A DNA stretch of 44,554 nucleotides from NCBI RefSeq assembly GCF_000003605.2, contig NW_003135343.1, positions 415,162-459,715 on the forward strand. The letters are read 5' to 3'. The position numbers and the translations under genes were made by a program. Each line of letters starts with the position of its first letter. Position 1 is the stretch's first letter. This stretch comes from Saccoglossus kowalevskii. Its lineage: Eukaryota; Hemichordata; Enteropneusta; Harrimaniidae. Below are positions 20,956 through 33,070 of the stretch, piece after piece. Under the pieces are notes generated by a model. It saw only the letters and a program-made list of their open reading frames with translations, made no database searches and was not told where the DNA came from.

Positions 20956-23180
20956 GGGGGTTCGGCCAGTTACCTAGGGACACAGTCATTGAGATGTACG
21001 TTGTCTCTCCATTAAACGATTGCAAGAAAAAACAACACCATATAAAGGGGTGTCTCCTACTTCATGTCTCAATGCGATGAGAAGTGACGTAAATAATTCT
21101 CTTTTGTACAAACTGAGGAAATTCACGACTGTATAGTGGGACAATAGAAGACTGAATATTCCAAAGAAAACAAAGAAAATGAAACGTTTAGTTGCTGGAG
21201 AAATACAATAGCCTACGCACACCTTTTACAAACAGGTCATATATTAGTGTAAATTTCTATTAATAAAAATAATGATTTAATTAATTCATTGCTCAATGAT
21301 GTAATCATTTCATTTTGAAATAGATGAAGGACTGTACGCTGGTAATGAGTTGCCAGTCATCAAGTTGTCAGGGATACTGACAAAAGCATAATTTACATGA
21401 TTTTGAGAATAAAAACAGAATTTTAAATCAAATTGATTGAGAAAATCTTGTGGGGGGGGGGGGGGCTCAACGTAATTGTGAAATATCTCTATAAATAGTA
21501 TTTTCGTACTGGAGTGCTTTTTGGTGACATAAAATGCCACATACAAATGTAGGTTAGATCTAACTTTTGGAAATTTGACACAGCTTGTTAGTCAAAACAA
21601 AAATAAACACGTTTCAAACTCAATATATAATCTTTTCATAGAGATTATTAAGGTAAATCTCAATAAAAAATGTCCACTTGAAACAAATCTTGTTTTATAT
21701 TTTTTTAGTTTATGATTTAGTTATGCTTGAGAGTTGGTAAAGATAACTAAAAATACGAGGAAGAAAAATTATTCCTTTTGATGATGATTTCTTCTCAACA
21801 TCCATAATTCATTTTAATAAATTAATATTCAGGAATTTATAAATAGTTTTGGTAATATAAGTATACATAATTAATAATAATTAATGGCTCAATAAATTGC
21901 GAATTTCAGTATATGATTCAATCATAATAATTTTTTCTTTAATTTTTTTTTCTTCTTTGTTAAAAACGGACCAAAAAAAACATAAATTCTAATTGCAGAT
22001 TTTGATCAAATTAAAAAAAATTAAATATGAAAAAAATTAGGTGGATTTATTTTGTGAATTGTAACAAGAATCGGCATTTGCGTTCAAATGTCAATATTAA
22101 CAAATTATAAAGTAGTGAAAAATTAACAGTTTTTGAGTCTTTCAATATTTTTATTGTTGATTAAATTTAGAGCAAAAACATAATTTGATAATATAATATT
22201 TATTTTAGCATTTGAAAAAAGGGAAAGTCTTTCACACCCAGTGATTCTCAACCTGCTTGCAGATATTGATCAAATAATTTGATCAACAATATTTAATTTT
22301 GAATGAAAAAAATAAAAAAAATATACGAGTAGGTTTTAACTTTATTTTTACAAATATTGCATATGTCACTATGGACCTCATATGAAGCACAACGCAGGGC
22401 GAGTATGGTGTACCACCGTACTTCAAATAAAGTTGAGAGAGGGAGAACAGGTTAAACGGTCAACGTATATATTTAATATTAACAGATTAAGTATACCGGA
22501 AACTCACAAATTCAATATCATGATTGAACTGTTAAAAATAACTCTTTTTTTTTTTTTTTTCAATTAAGCACGAACGTCATTGTTCAAAATTAAACTGTAT
22601 TCGATCTGTGTTGAGCTTAACCAATGAAAATGTTGAGTCACATGTCCTTATTTGAAAGTGTACATTATGGATATTATAGCGTGTAACTATATGTTTTTAT
22701 TGCAATTATTTATCATGATTAATGGGTTCGCAAATAGCGTTTTTTAGCTGACATCACCTCGTCAATCATCGTAAATTATCGCAATAATAACAAAATGTGA
22801 TACTAAAAGTGCTGACATGAATATTAATAAAAGACACAAGACTACAGAGCAAACAGGTAACCTTTAATGACACATTCCGGTTTTCTGCGATAGTATGCGA
22901 ATAATAAACGAACAGAAATTTTATTCTGCACCCAGTATAATTTTCCAACGATTGACCATTGATCTTTTAGATGCCAAAGTTTTTGCCTTTCACAAAATAA
23001 ACCTACACATATACATGTATTTTTTAAAAAAAGGTTTAAACAAGATTTGTAGAAAATGGAAAATTATGTACTAAAATTAACCAAAAAATACTATATGACA
23101 CTGTGTCATTGTTGAAGTGTGGTGGTTGCCTAGACTGGCCCAGCTGTGCCAATTTTATATATTTTTTCTAAATCGTGGCC
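20956..23180. other. Non-coding stretch with a G run
   Basis: Features: a TATAAAGG motif at 21041-21048 with no ORF behind it, and 14 consecutive G at 21452-21465. Several 60-78-codon frames (21310-21546, 22382-22567, 22766-22948) show no motif or intact context. Remainder AT-rich. Confidence 0.4.
21452..21465. repeat. G14 homopolymer
   Basis: Fourteen G in a row in an otherwise AT-rich region; the exact length is likely to be unreliable in sequencing. Confidence 0.9.
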
Positions 23181-23287
23181 TGACGCAAAATTACCATGAC
23201 TGGCCGATTCTGCTGCATATTCATGGTGATGAGGTGACAACTATAGAGTGCGCGGCAGAACGGACCAGTCGTGGTAATTTCGCGTCA
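23181..23287. repeat. Long imperfect hairpin, ~36-bp arms
   Basis: Left arm 23181-23216 (TGACGCAAAATTACCATGAC and on) and right arm 23252-23287 are reverse complements with only a few mismatches and one shifted base; the loop is 35 bases. The arms include CpGs and are GC-richer than the surroundings. Size and shape would suit a small-RNA precursor or a fold-back element, but nothing distinguishes the two. A 71-codon plus frame running through it is a by-product. Confidence 0.8.
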
Positions 23288-23491
23288 ATGCGAAAGATTC
23301 CACAAACTTATTCTGAAGGAATTATCATATAAAATGATAAAATTGACATGACTGGATGAGTAAATTTCCACAATGCAATATTTTTAATCTTTGAAAGACG
23401 AGATATTCAAGAAAACAATCAGACCCTATTCTTATTTTAACTAAAAACATTGTAAAAGCATTTGTTTTTCCTATTCATTAAATATTTCAAT

Positions 23492-23558
23492 CACCTCTAG
23501 AGGGCTCTCTTTACTACTACAGGTACACGTATAACATAAAATGAAGAGGGCGCTGTCC
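23492..23558. promoter_or_regulatory. Two CTCF-like motifs
   Basis: CACCTCTAGAGGGCTCT at 23493-23509 and GAAGAGGGCGCTGTCC near 23543-23558 resemble the CCASYAGRKGGCRS core. Short motifs of this sort also occur by chance and in repeats. Confidence 0.2.
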
Positions 23559-24640
23559 CATGTTACAAATTCAACCAAACGTCTCTGTGAAACGAAATGA
23601 CTGTCTTTCAGAAATGAAGGAGAGCGAATTGGACACTGAGCAGTAAAAATTGTTCATAATATACATTCACAAAGTCAAAGTTTATCACTTTCATAGAATA
23701 ATTTTAATGTTCAGCCAACAAGATGTATCTGGTCCAAAAAGAAATTTTAGAAAAATACATAAAAATACAGCACAAGTCTGTATAGCAGAAAAAATATTGA
23801 AAATATACAAATTAAAGTACTTGTCAAATTGATGAGCATCAATATAACTATTATGTATAGACATTAAGTTTATACAAAGAAAATGTCAAATATTTTTACA
23901 TTGTATTCAACGTTTCTGTATCACAATTTTTTTTTGTAGTAGAGTTATTGATTTGATTTGATTAATTTCCGAAAAATCATTTGATATGTGAAAATAGTCA
24001 CTTATTATAATGATTTTATATTAATTTAATATTCATTGTACATGGGAGTATGAAAAGTTCATTCAGGAAAATAATTCTCCATCACAATGCCAAACATTGA
24101 GCAACATTGGGGGGAAATAATGATGAGACTGCAACTTGCTTGGAAACAACAGTTTTGAGAAAAATTTAAAATCATGAGTAGGTTGGACTGTTTTTTGTTT
24201 TTTTTTATTTGGCAGTGTAAAGTTTAATATTCTCTTACCGGAGCATTATAAATGCTGTATAAAAATGTACTTAGGTTACAATGAGAAAGAACAGCTGTCA
24301 ATCTCACATAGTGTTCTCCTCAGAACACATTTTAAGATCCTCGTAACAAAAAGTAGATTATTAATTCCTTCCTCCTTGTATCATCCCTTTGCAAGGGGAT
24401 TCCAGGCACCTAAAGAGTGGTGGTCATCATGCAACGAGTGTTCAAATTTCATGTAAACAAACAATATATTTTTCATGCATTGAGAACGTCGATATGAGTC
24501 TCATTTTGAACTGGATGTGACATAACGTCAACCGCTTCCCTTTAATAGGCCTTTATGAATAAGTTATAGTAAGTGAATACTTTTATCTGTTGATCTTTGT
24601 AGTTATAAATAAAGATAGGATGGCTTTGAGCGTCTTCTAA
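23559..24640. other. Non-coding stretch
   Basis: No supported gene; frames at 23650-23832 and 24265-24456 are short and unremarkable. Confidence 0.45.
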
Positions 24641-24838
24641 TACTGTAGAGTGCTTTATTTTCGCTTGGAATTAATTTTCGTTATTTTCGCTGAAAAATAA
24701 AATCCAGCGAATATACATGTTTTCCTATATTTTACATCCAACTCGTCAAAAATCAGTGAAATTAAATTCCATGAAAAACACACAAAAATTCTTTTCAGTG
24801 AAAATTAAATCCAGCTAAAATAAAGTATTTTACAGTAC
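24641..24838 (+). mobile_element. Family A MITE
   Basis: TACTGTAGAGTGCTTTATTT to AAAGTATTTTACAGTA, 198 bp. It lacks the GAAGGAATGATTC-like segment present in other plus-oriented copies. Confidence 0.92.
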
Positions 24839-26174
24839 CTCTCCGCAAATAAACTACAAAAAATAATTTTTTTCCACATTTCAGTTAAAATTTTGCAAGA
24901 CCTACATTTGTAAAGCTAATGCTAAATTATGCCTATTTGGTCAAAAATTAAGAAAGAATAGAGTTACGTAGAAATGTGCAAAATCTTGCACTAAAATACT
25001 AGTGGAAAAAATTATCGCGGTCAAGAGGCGAAATCTAGGCTAAGTGGTTGTAATATTTGAACAAAACTATAAAAATGTGACTAATCACCAATTTGAGGAA
25101 AATATTCCATATTGAAATCATCACCATGTTTTCAAACAAGTGTATCTTGTATACACTCAAAAGTCGCCCACGCACACATACTGACGTATTTTTGTATTAT
25201 TGCATGGCTGCTGATCAATTACTTGAAATGTACTAAGTGGCAGGTGTTGAAATACATCATAAATGTTATCATCGATTTCGAGAAACAACCTACTTTCCGA
25301 ACAACTAGGGCACTGCGTGTTTGTTATGATTCAGTCGGTTTAGACGTGATATAAAAATAAATAAATTGTAAGAGTACGAAGAACAGGTCAAAATCAAAAA
25401 AATATGCTTTGAAGATGTTTCATTTCTGCGTCTTTGATCAAAACACGTTCCCGCAATGTTAAAGTTCATTCTATGAATGTATTAGTCATGTTAAAAACAT
25501 TATTGTACTGAACAACAGAATAAGCGTGACATTTTCTTGTATATGCATATTGCATGCTGGGTAATGAATTGTTTGTTGTGTCTGCATCAACTGTGGTTGA
25601 CGCATTGCACAGTAATAATTTAAAACACGCTGCCATCAAACGAGTCATGGCTGTAAAAAACAAAAATCACGAATATGTATATAGTCACGTGATTGTTAAA
25701 TGCATACATCAAACGAGAGTGGTTTATGTGCTGTAACCATCAAATGACCCTGATGTAAGTACATGTAAGTTGTAACATGGCTGTTGTGAATCAGAAAGTT
25801 GTGTTTAATTACATTTTTTTTGGTGATTATATGTATGATTGTATAATAATATAATAATAAAAATATTTATTAAACGCATAAAAATCCTTAGGAAACGATA
25901 GAAAGGGTCTACAAAAAGAAATTGAAAAAAAAATTATAAAAAAAAAAAATTGAAAACAATGGTGAATACAGAATAGAAAATAATCACTAATTGTAACCTA
26001 ATACACTGATAGTTGTTGCTGTTTTGTTTCATAGCTGTGTTTTAAGAAGACAGCTAAGGCTGGTGCTAGTGTATGGTTTGCCATAATTAATATGAATTTA
26101 TTCTGACTGTTTTCTTTATCGAAATTTGGAACTTTATTTTGTGCAGTCAAGAATTATTTGTCCCCATATGTAGC
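24839..26174. other. Non-coding stretch
   Basis: Nothing supported. An 80-codon frame at 25112-25354 and two opposed ~60-codon frames at 25466-25736 have no recognisable features. A-rich runs occur at 25920-25950. Confidence 0.42.
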
Positions 26175-26385
26175 TTAACCTTTTAACCACCAGACTTTCT
26201 CAACCAAATTATTCTGAACTTATTTCATATATTCTTCAATATTTCTGGAAAGTAACCCTAATTTTAGAGCTTACAGAAAAAATTTGAGTCAATTTTCAAT
26301 TTTTACTGAAAAATTTTGCTATTTTTGTCCCAACCTTCTGAAGGAATTTGTGATGAAAAGAGGGGACTGGTGGTGAAAGAGTTAC
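26175..26385 (+). mobile_element. Family B MITE, copy 4
   Basis: TTAACCTTTTAACCACCAG at 26175-26193 is the best preserved left end in the window. The internal motifs follow in order, with a deletion after CCTTCTGAAGGA. The right end GGACTGGTGGTGAAA is followed by an eroded GTTAC in place of TTAA. Confidence 0.82.
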
Positions 26386-27124
26386 TTTGTAGTCAATTTT
26401 GTCTCAAATTCAGTTATGAATTTGTACCAAGCATGTACTACTGGATTCTGCTGTAAATTCGCCCATTCGAAAAATCACCCTGGGCAGTTTCACAGCTGGT
26501 GGGCCCTTATTTGGGGTTCAAATTTAAAAAAAAATTATCATCAAATATTTTTAGGGGGCTTATATTTTCATTGAAAAATCCACCTACGATTCTCAAGACC
26601 GGCAGTTGGACCACCCAAAACGAAAGACACTATAGCAGAAGGTAATCTAAAATTGTATACATTTTTTCTAGCTGAATTAAAAAGTAGACGGCGCATCTTC
26701 TTCCAAAAAAATCACATTAACGAACCTTGTGCGCCAAATACAATTAATTTGTTTCATTTTATTAGTAACGAAAGTATATTCTAAAACTAAAGTTTAAAAT
26801 AACAACGAACACAACTGCATTCCTTAGTAGCAAATAATTGTGGTAGCTTAATCCGGTCAGGCTGCGTTTCACAATTGTTGATTATTACCTAATAATGATT
26901 ATAATAACGTACAAAAAATAAATTCGTTGAATTGTTATGAAATGCAAATAAATTTCAATTTGTTTCATCAATTCGATGCTGTAGAAATGAATATCAGCCA
27001 TGTTTCGACTTGAAATGGTGTTCTTTGACCTGATAGGTCAAATTAATAATTAACCAATGAAAACAATGGATGATGCCAACGTGTTAAAATAGCTCATTTA
27101 AATATGTTAATGTTATTGAACGCA

Positions 27125-27193
27125 ATGCGGAAGAGATTTGCCGATGTTGTAGTACGATCTTTTGGCTTGGATTTTGATGGGAAAGCGGCATGA
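27125..27193 (+). pseudogene. Coding-like remnant 1 in the TIR element
   Basis: Within a 40-codon open frame, the ATG at 27125 starts 22 codons to a TGA at 27191; the product ends VRSFGLDFDGKAA. Base composition is richer in G+C than its neighbours. Unrecognised. It lies inside a TIR-bounded element, so decayed element protein is the simplest reading, but chance is not excluded. Confidence 0.25.
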
Positions 27194-27233
27194 TTTGTTT
27201 TTAAATAAAAAATTAGTTGTTTTCAACAGATAA

Positions 27234-27344
27234 ACTGAGCATTTGAAGAATAATTTAACATTGTTTACAGCGATAACAGCTCATCGTCGAAACGAAGCTA
27301 ACCCATTCACGCTAGTCACAATAAATATCAATACTCTTGAATAG
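27234..27344 (+). pseudogene. Coding-like remnant 2 in the TIR element
   Basis: A 36-codon open frame between TAA 27231 and TAG 27342 contains AHRRNEANPFTLVTI. The frame at 2744-3025 has a related pattern, THCQNRAYPFMLVTI, encoded by DNA about 84% identical. Conservation of the same frame in both places hints at a formerly coding segment. Confidence 0.3.
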
Positions 27345-27509
27345 GTGTCAATGACTACGGCGAAACTTTTAGGCATCAGAAAAGATTGAAGATGTTATAC
27401 CTTAAAAATCTGCCGAAAAATTGCCCTGGGCGGTTTCTTAGTCCCATTTTATTTTTTTAAAACCCCGAACTGCCGTTTAACGGCCCTGGGTGAATTTACG
27501 GCAGAATCC

Positions 27510-28641
27510 TATAACTATATCCTGTAGAATATAACTACAAAAATTCTAAAATTTAATACAGCCGTGGTACAAAATATTTCATATGTCTCCTTCCAGACTT
27601 GCAATGTACATCGCAATGCACACACTATTATGTCCGTGGTTGTACATCTACTGCCAACCTAACAAGCATATTCATGCATTTATAGCATTCTCGTCCCAAA
27701 TTTAACATCTTATCATATTTTCAAGGTGTATCTTGGCGCCAATCAAATAGACTTTGGACAACCTCGGTGATTCCATATTTGATTGAATTTTTCTTTCACA
27801 GAAATAATTCATTGCACTTACTCGATTCAAAAAGTATACAAGAATTAATTTAAAAAAAACAAAAAAGTTGTTTTGTTTTTTTAAAAAAAGAATATTTGTG
27901 TCCCCAGCCAATCTAGAATTACTGACTCTTTAATGATTTTGAAAATCCAGGTCAGATTTTGAACTTTGAACTTGCTGATCATTTGACTGATTTAAAATCT
28001 GTGTGCCCAACAACTCTAAACTGATACTTGATGCATAGAGACTTTTTTTAACACAAATACCGGTAGTTATACTTACTCCTGAAATTATACACTGACAATA
28101 TTATTTTTTAAGTAATTTTGTAAATACATCATACTAGAGATTATTAATATATTTGGTAGAAATGCAATTCACATTTTATGAACAAAATAATTTTAAAAAC
28201 AAAGGAGTTCTATGGGCAACAAAAATTTTGTTTCAGAATTCAGCGACATTCAATATTCATTTTTTCATGAATTGCACATGTCAACAGTCTTCAAGTCAGT
28301 TTAAAAGTTATTTAGCATACCTTTTTTTTTTACTTCTTAAAAGAATGAAAAAAAAGTGGGTAATCATGCTATTTTTTATTCAAGCAGAATCTGTCAAAAT
28401 TCATTCATTCATTAATTACATGTACCGGTATATTACATGATGATCTTAATAAGTGAGAAAGGAAGCTCAAGAGAGTTTGTCAAGACCATTTCATTATAAA
28501 ACTTCCAGATGAAAAAAACCAAAAAAAAACAAAAAAACATTAAGTTTCCATCATAGCATAGCTTTTGGTAGGATTTGGACCAATGTTCTTTCTGAGAAGT
28601 TTTATTTTCCAGTTAATAAATCATGTAGTTCTAATACATGT
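27510..28641. other. Non-coding stretch
   Basis: No supported gene. A 95-codon frame at 28153-28440 begins at GTG... TTG-like context and is F/N/K-rich; a 69-codon minus frame at 27702-27911 is similar. Both follow AT content. Confidence 0.42.
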
Positions 28642-28853
28642 TACTGTAGAATACTTTATTTTCGCTTGGAATTTATTTTCGCTATTTTCGCTGAATGGAT
28701 GATTCCGTGAAAATAAAATCCAGCGAATATACTTTTTTTCCTATATTTCACATTAAATTCATCAAAAATCAGTGAAAATAAGTTCCATACAAAACGCTCA
28801 AAAAGTCTTTTCAGTGAAAATTAATTCCAGCGAAAATAAAGTATTCCACAGTA
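28642..28853 (+). mobile_element. Family A MITE, full-length plus-oriented reference copy
   Basis: TACTGTAGAATACTTTATTT at the left mirrors AAAGTATTCCACAGTA at the right, with TTCGCTTGGAATTTATTTTC and its inverse as subterminal arms. At 212 bp it is the best copy in this orientation and the reference used for the others. Terminal TA on both sides fits a TA target. It has no coding capacity. Confidence 0.95.
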
Positions 28854-31244
28854 TTGTTAATTGTTTAGAAAAAAAAAGAAAAAATCACATATATTAATTC
28901 AATCACATAATACACAGAGATTAATTTGCATAAATGTGAGGGCATTATATTATACCGGAAATACTGTGATTTCCACATCAGTTGGAGTATTTAGAACACG
29001 GCCTTCTCATACTAGGAAGTATTAGTTGGTAGCATCTGTGTGAGGACCGATGACATCTGGTCAGTGGGTAGCAATGTTCGACATATAATATCACAAGTGT
29101 CATTATTAATAAAAGAACTAAAAATATAGTAATAATAATTCTGTCTTTATGATTTTTGATGTAATTTGTAATACCAGTTTATGTCAAAAATCAACAGTTT
29201 TATTAATTATTTGATATTAATATTAATAAGATAATATTAATTATGATAACGAAGGTTTAGACATGGATTATCAACGGTCGTGATAAAATAAATAATGGAG
29301 GAAAATATGCGCATTAATTACGCAGGTGCAGAAACCTGCGGCGACGGTGGCCGATCTGTTCCTGTTTTTTCCTGCCATCTGTCATTGTAAAATAATAATG
29401 AAATAATTATTATTGTCCCCACCGCACCCATGAACAGCAACTTGTTTCGTGAAACAAATAGCAAAATAAGACACTAAACTAATACTGTGAAAAACACACA
29501 AAATATAACTACGTTTTACTATAATTCATGTTACTCATACGTATAGAGTGTTGTACTGTACGTGTCACATATCAGATAGAGTTACATATAACACTCCAGG
29601 TGCTTCTACAGAGAATTGAGAGTACCGATACTTCCTCTAAAGGTAGTCTATAGAGGGAATGTGATGAAGTTGCCGCTGCAGTCATTTTATTATATTCCCT
29701 AAATATTCGCTTCATTTCTTACAAACGGAGATTTGAAATTTCTCCTATAAAGACTATGGAGAAAATTTACGAATTCACACTGCCCGCATTTAAAACAATC
29801 ACAAAACGATCTCCAAGTGCGGATTGCCAATCAGTCAGCAAGTTAGCTGGTAATGTTAATGAATTGGTATACAAAATAAAACCAAACTGTATGTTACACA
29901 CTTGAGGAAGAATTTTCGAGTTGATTTTTTTGTGTTTGAATACTGTTTCTCAATGAGGGAATTCATGCATATTTAATACAACTTTAGAAAGGAACTTTTG
30001 ATTTTTTGTGTTTAATGTTAACCGATTAATGCACACTGCATACAAAATTCGACTGTGACATTTTGATAGCATTCCTTACAAAATGATGTCACTAAACATA
30101 CGTGATTAATTTTGTTTATGCACTAAACTACTATGGGCTTCACAGCAAAGTTAAAAGTTTGAAATGTTTGTATCTGTTTTTCATGACAGGTGACAGTCCA
30201 GAACACTAGGTGTCACTGTTATCTTCTCTGTTAACTGGTTCCCAGCGTCACTTGCAAATTGCACATAGGACGCAGGTAACTAGTGATGGCCATATTGTTC
30301 CACTGGACCGGGATTCCAGCGTTCGCTTTATTTGACTATATTAGTGACATAATATTAAAACATTCTAATTTTCGTTCTTCGTTAAAAAGTCTGTATTACT
30401 GTACTAACACCATGCCCATTCAATCTGCCTGCTGAGACTTCATATTTGAGATGGTTCTGGTGTTTCTCGCTATTTGTGTGCAAAGCGATAATAAAAGAAG
30501 AAGTTGTATATTCATGCAACTTTTGAAAGTAAAAAGAAAACCCTGATCTATATACGAAAGGACAACGAGCGTAAGCGTTCATGTCACATAATCAAGGGAA
30601 ACACAGCAAATAATTAGAACGGGATGGACCAATCAAAATACTGGAATTATTACTAGTTAACTGCCTCTTGTGGCAGTGTGCACCATAACACTTGAAGTGG
30701 AAGCTAATCTGTTCTGCCGATTTTGTTTTGGTTATTGCTACATGTGTACCATACATACATACTTTGCTACAGAAATTAGACATGTTCGTATGTACATGCA
30801 TGGAAACAATTTGTGACTTCCTGTCGAACAAATACTGATTCAATAAATAAATTAATTGAACAAAATTTTTTTTTACTGCGATCAAAGAAAGAAATCTGAA
30901 AGAACATATCAAATTTATAACGATAATGGGTTATGAAAATACTGCAATGGATAACGAATCAGCAAAATTCATAAAAACAAAAAAAACAATTTGATTAGGA
31001 AACAGCGACAATTCTTGTCTGAATTAACATTTACTATTTTTATGTTTTTTTCATCACTTGCAAGAGAAAAATATGTAAAAATGTTCCTCCAATATTTGAT
31101 CAGAAAAATTATGGCAAAGAAAAAATATGATAAAACTTTGTAAAAGTAAACATATTTGCTCTATTAGTAAGGCATATGATTTACATAAATAAAAAATTAC
31201 AGAATTAGTAATATTTTTTATATTTTTTTTCATATTATTTAGCA
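28854..31244. other. Non-coding stretch with a CpG-rich patch
   Basis: Around 29320-29370 several CpGs cluster (CCTGCGGCGACGGTGGCC), flanked by small hairpins: GCAGGT/ACCTGC near 29323-29340, AATAATAAT/ATTATTATT near 29390-29415, and TTGTTTC/GAAACAA near 29441-29456. Short frames exist in several phases there, none convincing. The 106-codon minus frame at 30592-30912 has no motif I recognise and lacks gene context. Otherwise empty. Confidence 0.4.
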
Positions 31245-31304
31245 TATATCGAATATGTGCTTCTAGTTTTATTGGAGATGCGCTTCTAATAGATTAAATA
31301 CGGT
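31245..31304. mobile_element. Right end of an ACCGT-type element
   Basis: GTGCTTCTAGTTTTATTGG, GATGCGCTTCTAATAG and the terminal AAATACGGT (31296-31304) parallel the right end at 10490-10541. The corresponding left end is not visible, so this is a fragment. Confidence 0.5.
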
Positions 31305-31832
31305 GATTGAGCTTGTATTAATTTATAGTTAAAGTTTTTTTAACCTGTACATATATTCATGTTCAAGGTCACTAATTTATAAAATGATACAAATGTAAAT
31401 GTGCTATCCCAGTGTCAACCAAGCCCAGTCATACACAAACAACCACTACCGGTGACCGGCTTGCTATGTTTATTTAGTCCAGCTTTTTCATGTTCGTGTT
31501 CCCAAGTGGACAATTGATCATTCGTATATGACTTGGCAACTAGAGTATAATAAGCAACATACTTTGACGGGGAGGGGTTTACTATTATTTACAGAGTCAC
31601 ATATCGTAGTAACAGGTAAATATACTGGTATCTGTAATTTTAAATAACTAACACGGAAATTGGAATTTTGAGATCGTATTGCTGTATCATGTCAGCAGAT
31701 TAAATTATGGAACATACATGTAGTATATCGTGTTAACAATAATTCAGGCATTTTGAAATCAAAAATATATGAAAGGCAGACCTTTGATTTCTATATATTT
31801 GAAATTAAAGTTTGTTGTGATAAACTTCCATG
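31305..31832. other. Non-coding stretch
   Basis: Nothing identified. Confidence 0.45.
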
Positions 31833-32012
31833 TACTGTAAAACCATTTATTTTCACTGACATTTAATTTCGCTTTCTCAATTATATTCACTGCATTTTGA
31901 AGTGACTAGTTTGTCATGGAAACAATTAGGTATATTGTTATTTTATATGCATTTAAATTTAGTGGATTATTTATTAAAATGCAATAAACTTTTAATGCAT
32001 TTTTTTACAGTA
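31833..32012. mobile_element. Family C MITE, reference copy
   Basis: TACTGTAAAACCATTTATTT at the left and ATTTTTTTACAGTA at the right bound 180 bp. TCACTGACATTTAATTTCGC follows the left end. It is related in style to Families A and D but not alignable inside. Confidence 0.75.
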
Positions 32013-32858
32013 TGAGGACTCCTATATCAATTGAATGGGGAAAAAAATGAATTATGACTTGTGTTGTTTTTTGTTGTTGTTATTACTCATTTTATTTTAT
32101 GAAATTTGTTATTTATTTTTAAATTGTAATTCATTTAATATGAAGTTATTATGAAAATACCATAAAGTAAGCTACGCATTGGTATTCCCCCAATAAGAAA
32201 ATATTATAAAACTTAGCCATATTTTATCAAAAGAATTTACAAGATTTGTGCTTGTACCTCTACAATCTATTTGTAATCAGTGACGCATGCTTCTATCTCA
32301 GTCATGCACATTGCTGCTACGATGCGGTGAACGAAGAAAAGCGTTAGAATGTGAGTTAAATACAAGGCTAAGATAAGGCAGAGGGAAATAAAAGATGAAC
32401 AAAACGCGACAATGTACAAAAATACAAAGAAGTCAGAAACAAGAAGATATTCCAAAAAGCATACCTTTTGAACACATTTAATACAGGTAGTCCACAGATA
32501 GCTTTCTGATCTCAGATGCACGAAATTTAAGTTTAAAATTAACACTATTACAGATGTGGCTAAACAGGGGGAAAATTTCGTTCAGCGTATTTGGGTTGCT
32601 ACCTATGTATAATGTGTCTGGGGGTTGATGACTAAATTAAATTATTCAGTATAATCTACTCTAAAGCTCAAAATCTGGCATGGAAAACACTTGTATATGT
32701 ATATATATATCATGGTGGTGCATGGCTATGTAGAGTAGGCATTAAAGTGAAATAATACTATAGTCATGCAGTTTTTACATATTTTAGCGAATGTAGCAGC
32801 GACATGTCAAAATCTTATAAATAAAAGATTATGGTCATCGCACAGTGCATGCTCGAAT
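32013..32858. other. Non-coding stretch
   Basis: A 92-codon minus frame at 32267-32545 is rich in L, F and V and could imitate a membrane protein. No splice or promoter context supports it. Confidence 0.42.
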
Positions 32859-33070
32859 TACTGTAAAGGGGGTAATTATTCACTGTGTTATAATTTAGCT
32901 TATTTCGCTGACTGGAAAAATGCGCTAAATTAAAACACAGTGAATATGTAAAATTTAGCATAGAACACATTATCTAAATGACGAAACCGTGAATTTAAAA
33001 CCCACTGAATATGCCTGAAATGGTAAATCAGTGAAATTTAAACCCAGTGAAAATTAGTCATTTTACAGTA
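32859..33070 (-). mobile_element. Family D MITE, copy 1
   Basis: TACTGTAAAGGGGGTAATTA to AAAATTAGTCATTTTACAGTA, 212 bp with TA at both ends. It aligns in reverse orientation with 33668-33882: shared motifs include GGTAAATCAGTGAAATTTAA and its reverse, and TTTAGATAATGTGTT in reverse. Confidence 0.88.

Larger units (their letters stand above)
26443..27509. mobile_element. 1.07-kb TIR DNA transposon with decayed coding remnants
   Basis: The left end GGATTCTGCTGTAAATTCGC (26443-26462) and the right end read in reverse, GGATTCTGCCGTAAATTCAC, match at 18 of 20 positions and extend to CCCA. Both ends are followed by CCCTGGGC/CCCAGGGC motifs. The body holds two short coding-like plus-strand frames (separate entries) but no intact transposase. 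No clear target duplication is visible, so the superfamily is open. Position 27280-27322 shares a segment with 2763-2805. Confidence 0.72.

Noticed and set aside
21041-21048. TATAAAGG as a promoter
   Set aside because: No open frame of useful length follows at a suitable distance.
30592-30912. 106-codon minus frame
   Set aside because: No recognised motif, no promoter or splice evidence, mixed AT-driven composition.
32267-32545. 92-codon hydrophobic minus frame
   Set aside because: Hydrophobicity follows T-rich codons; no supporting signals.
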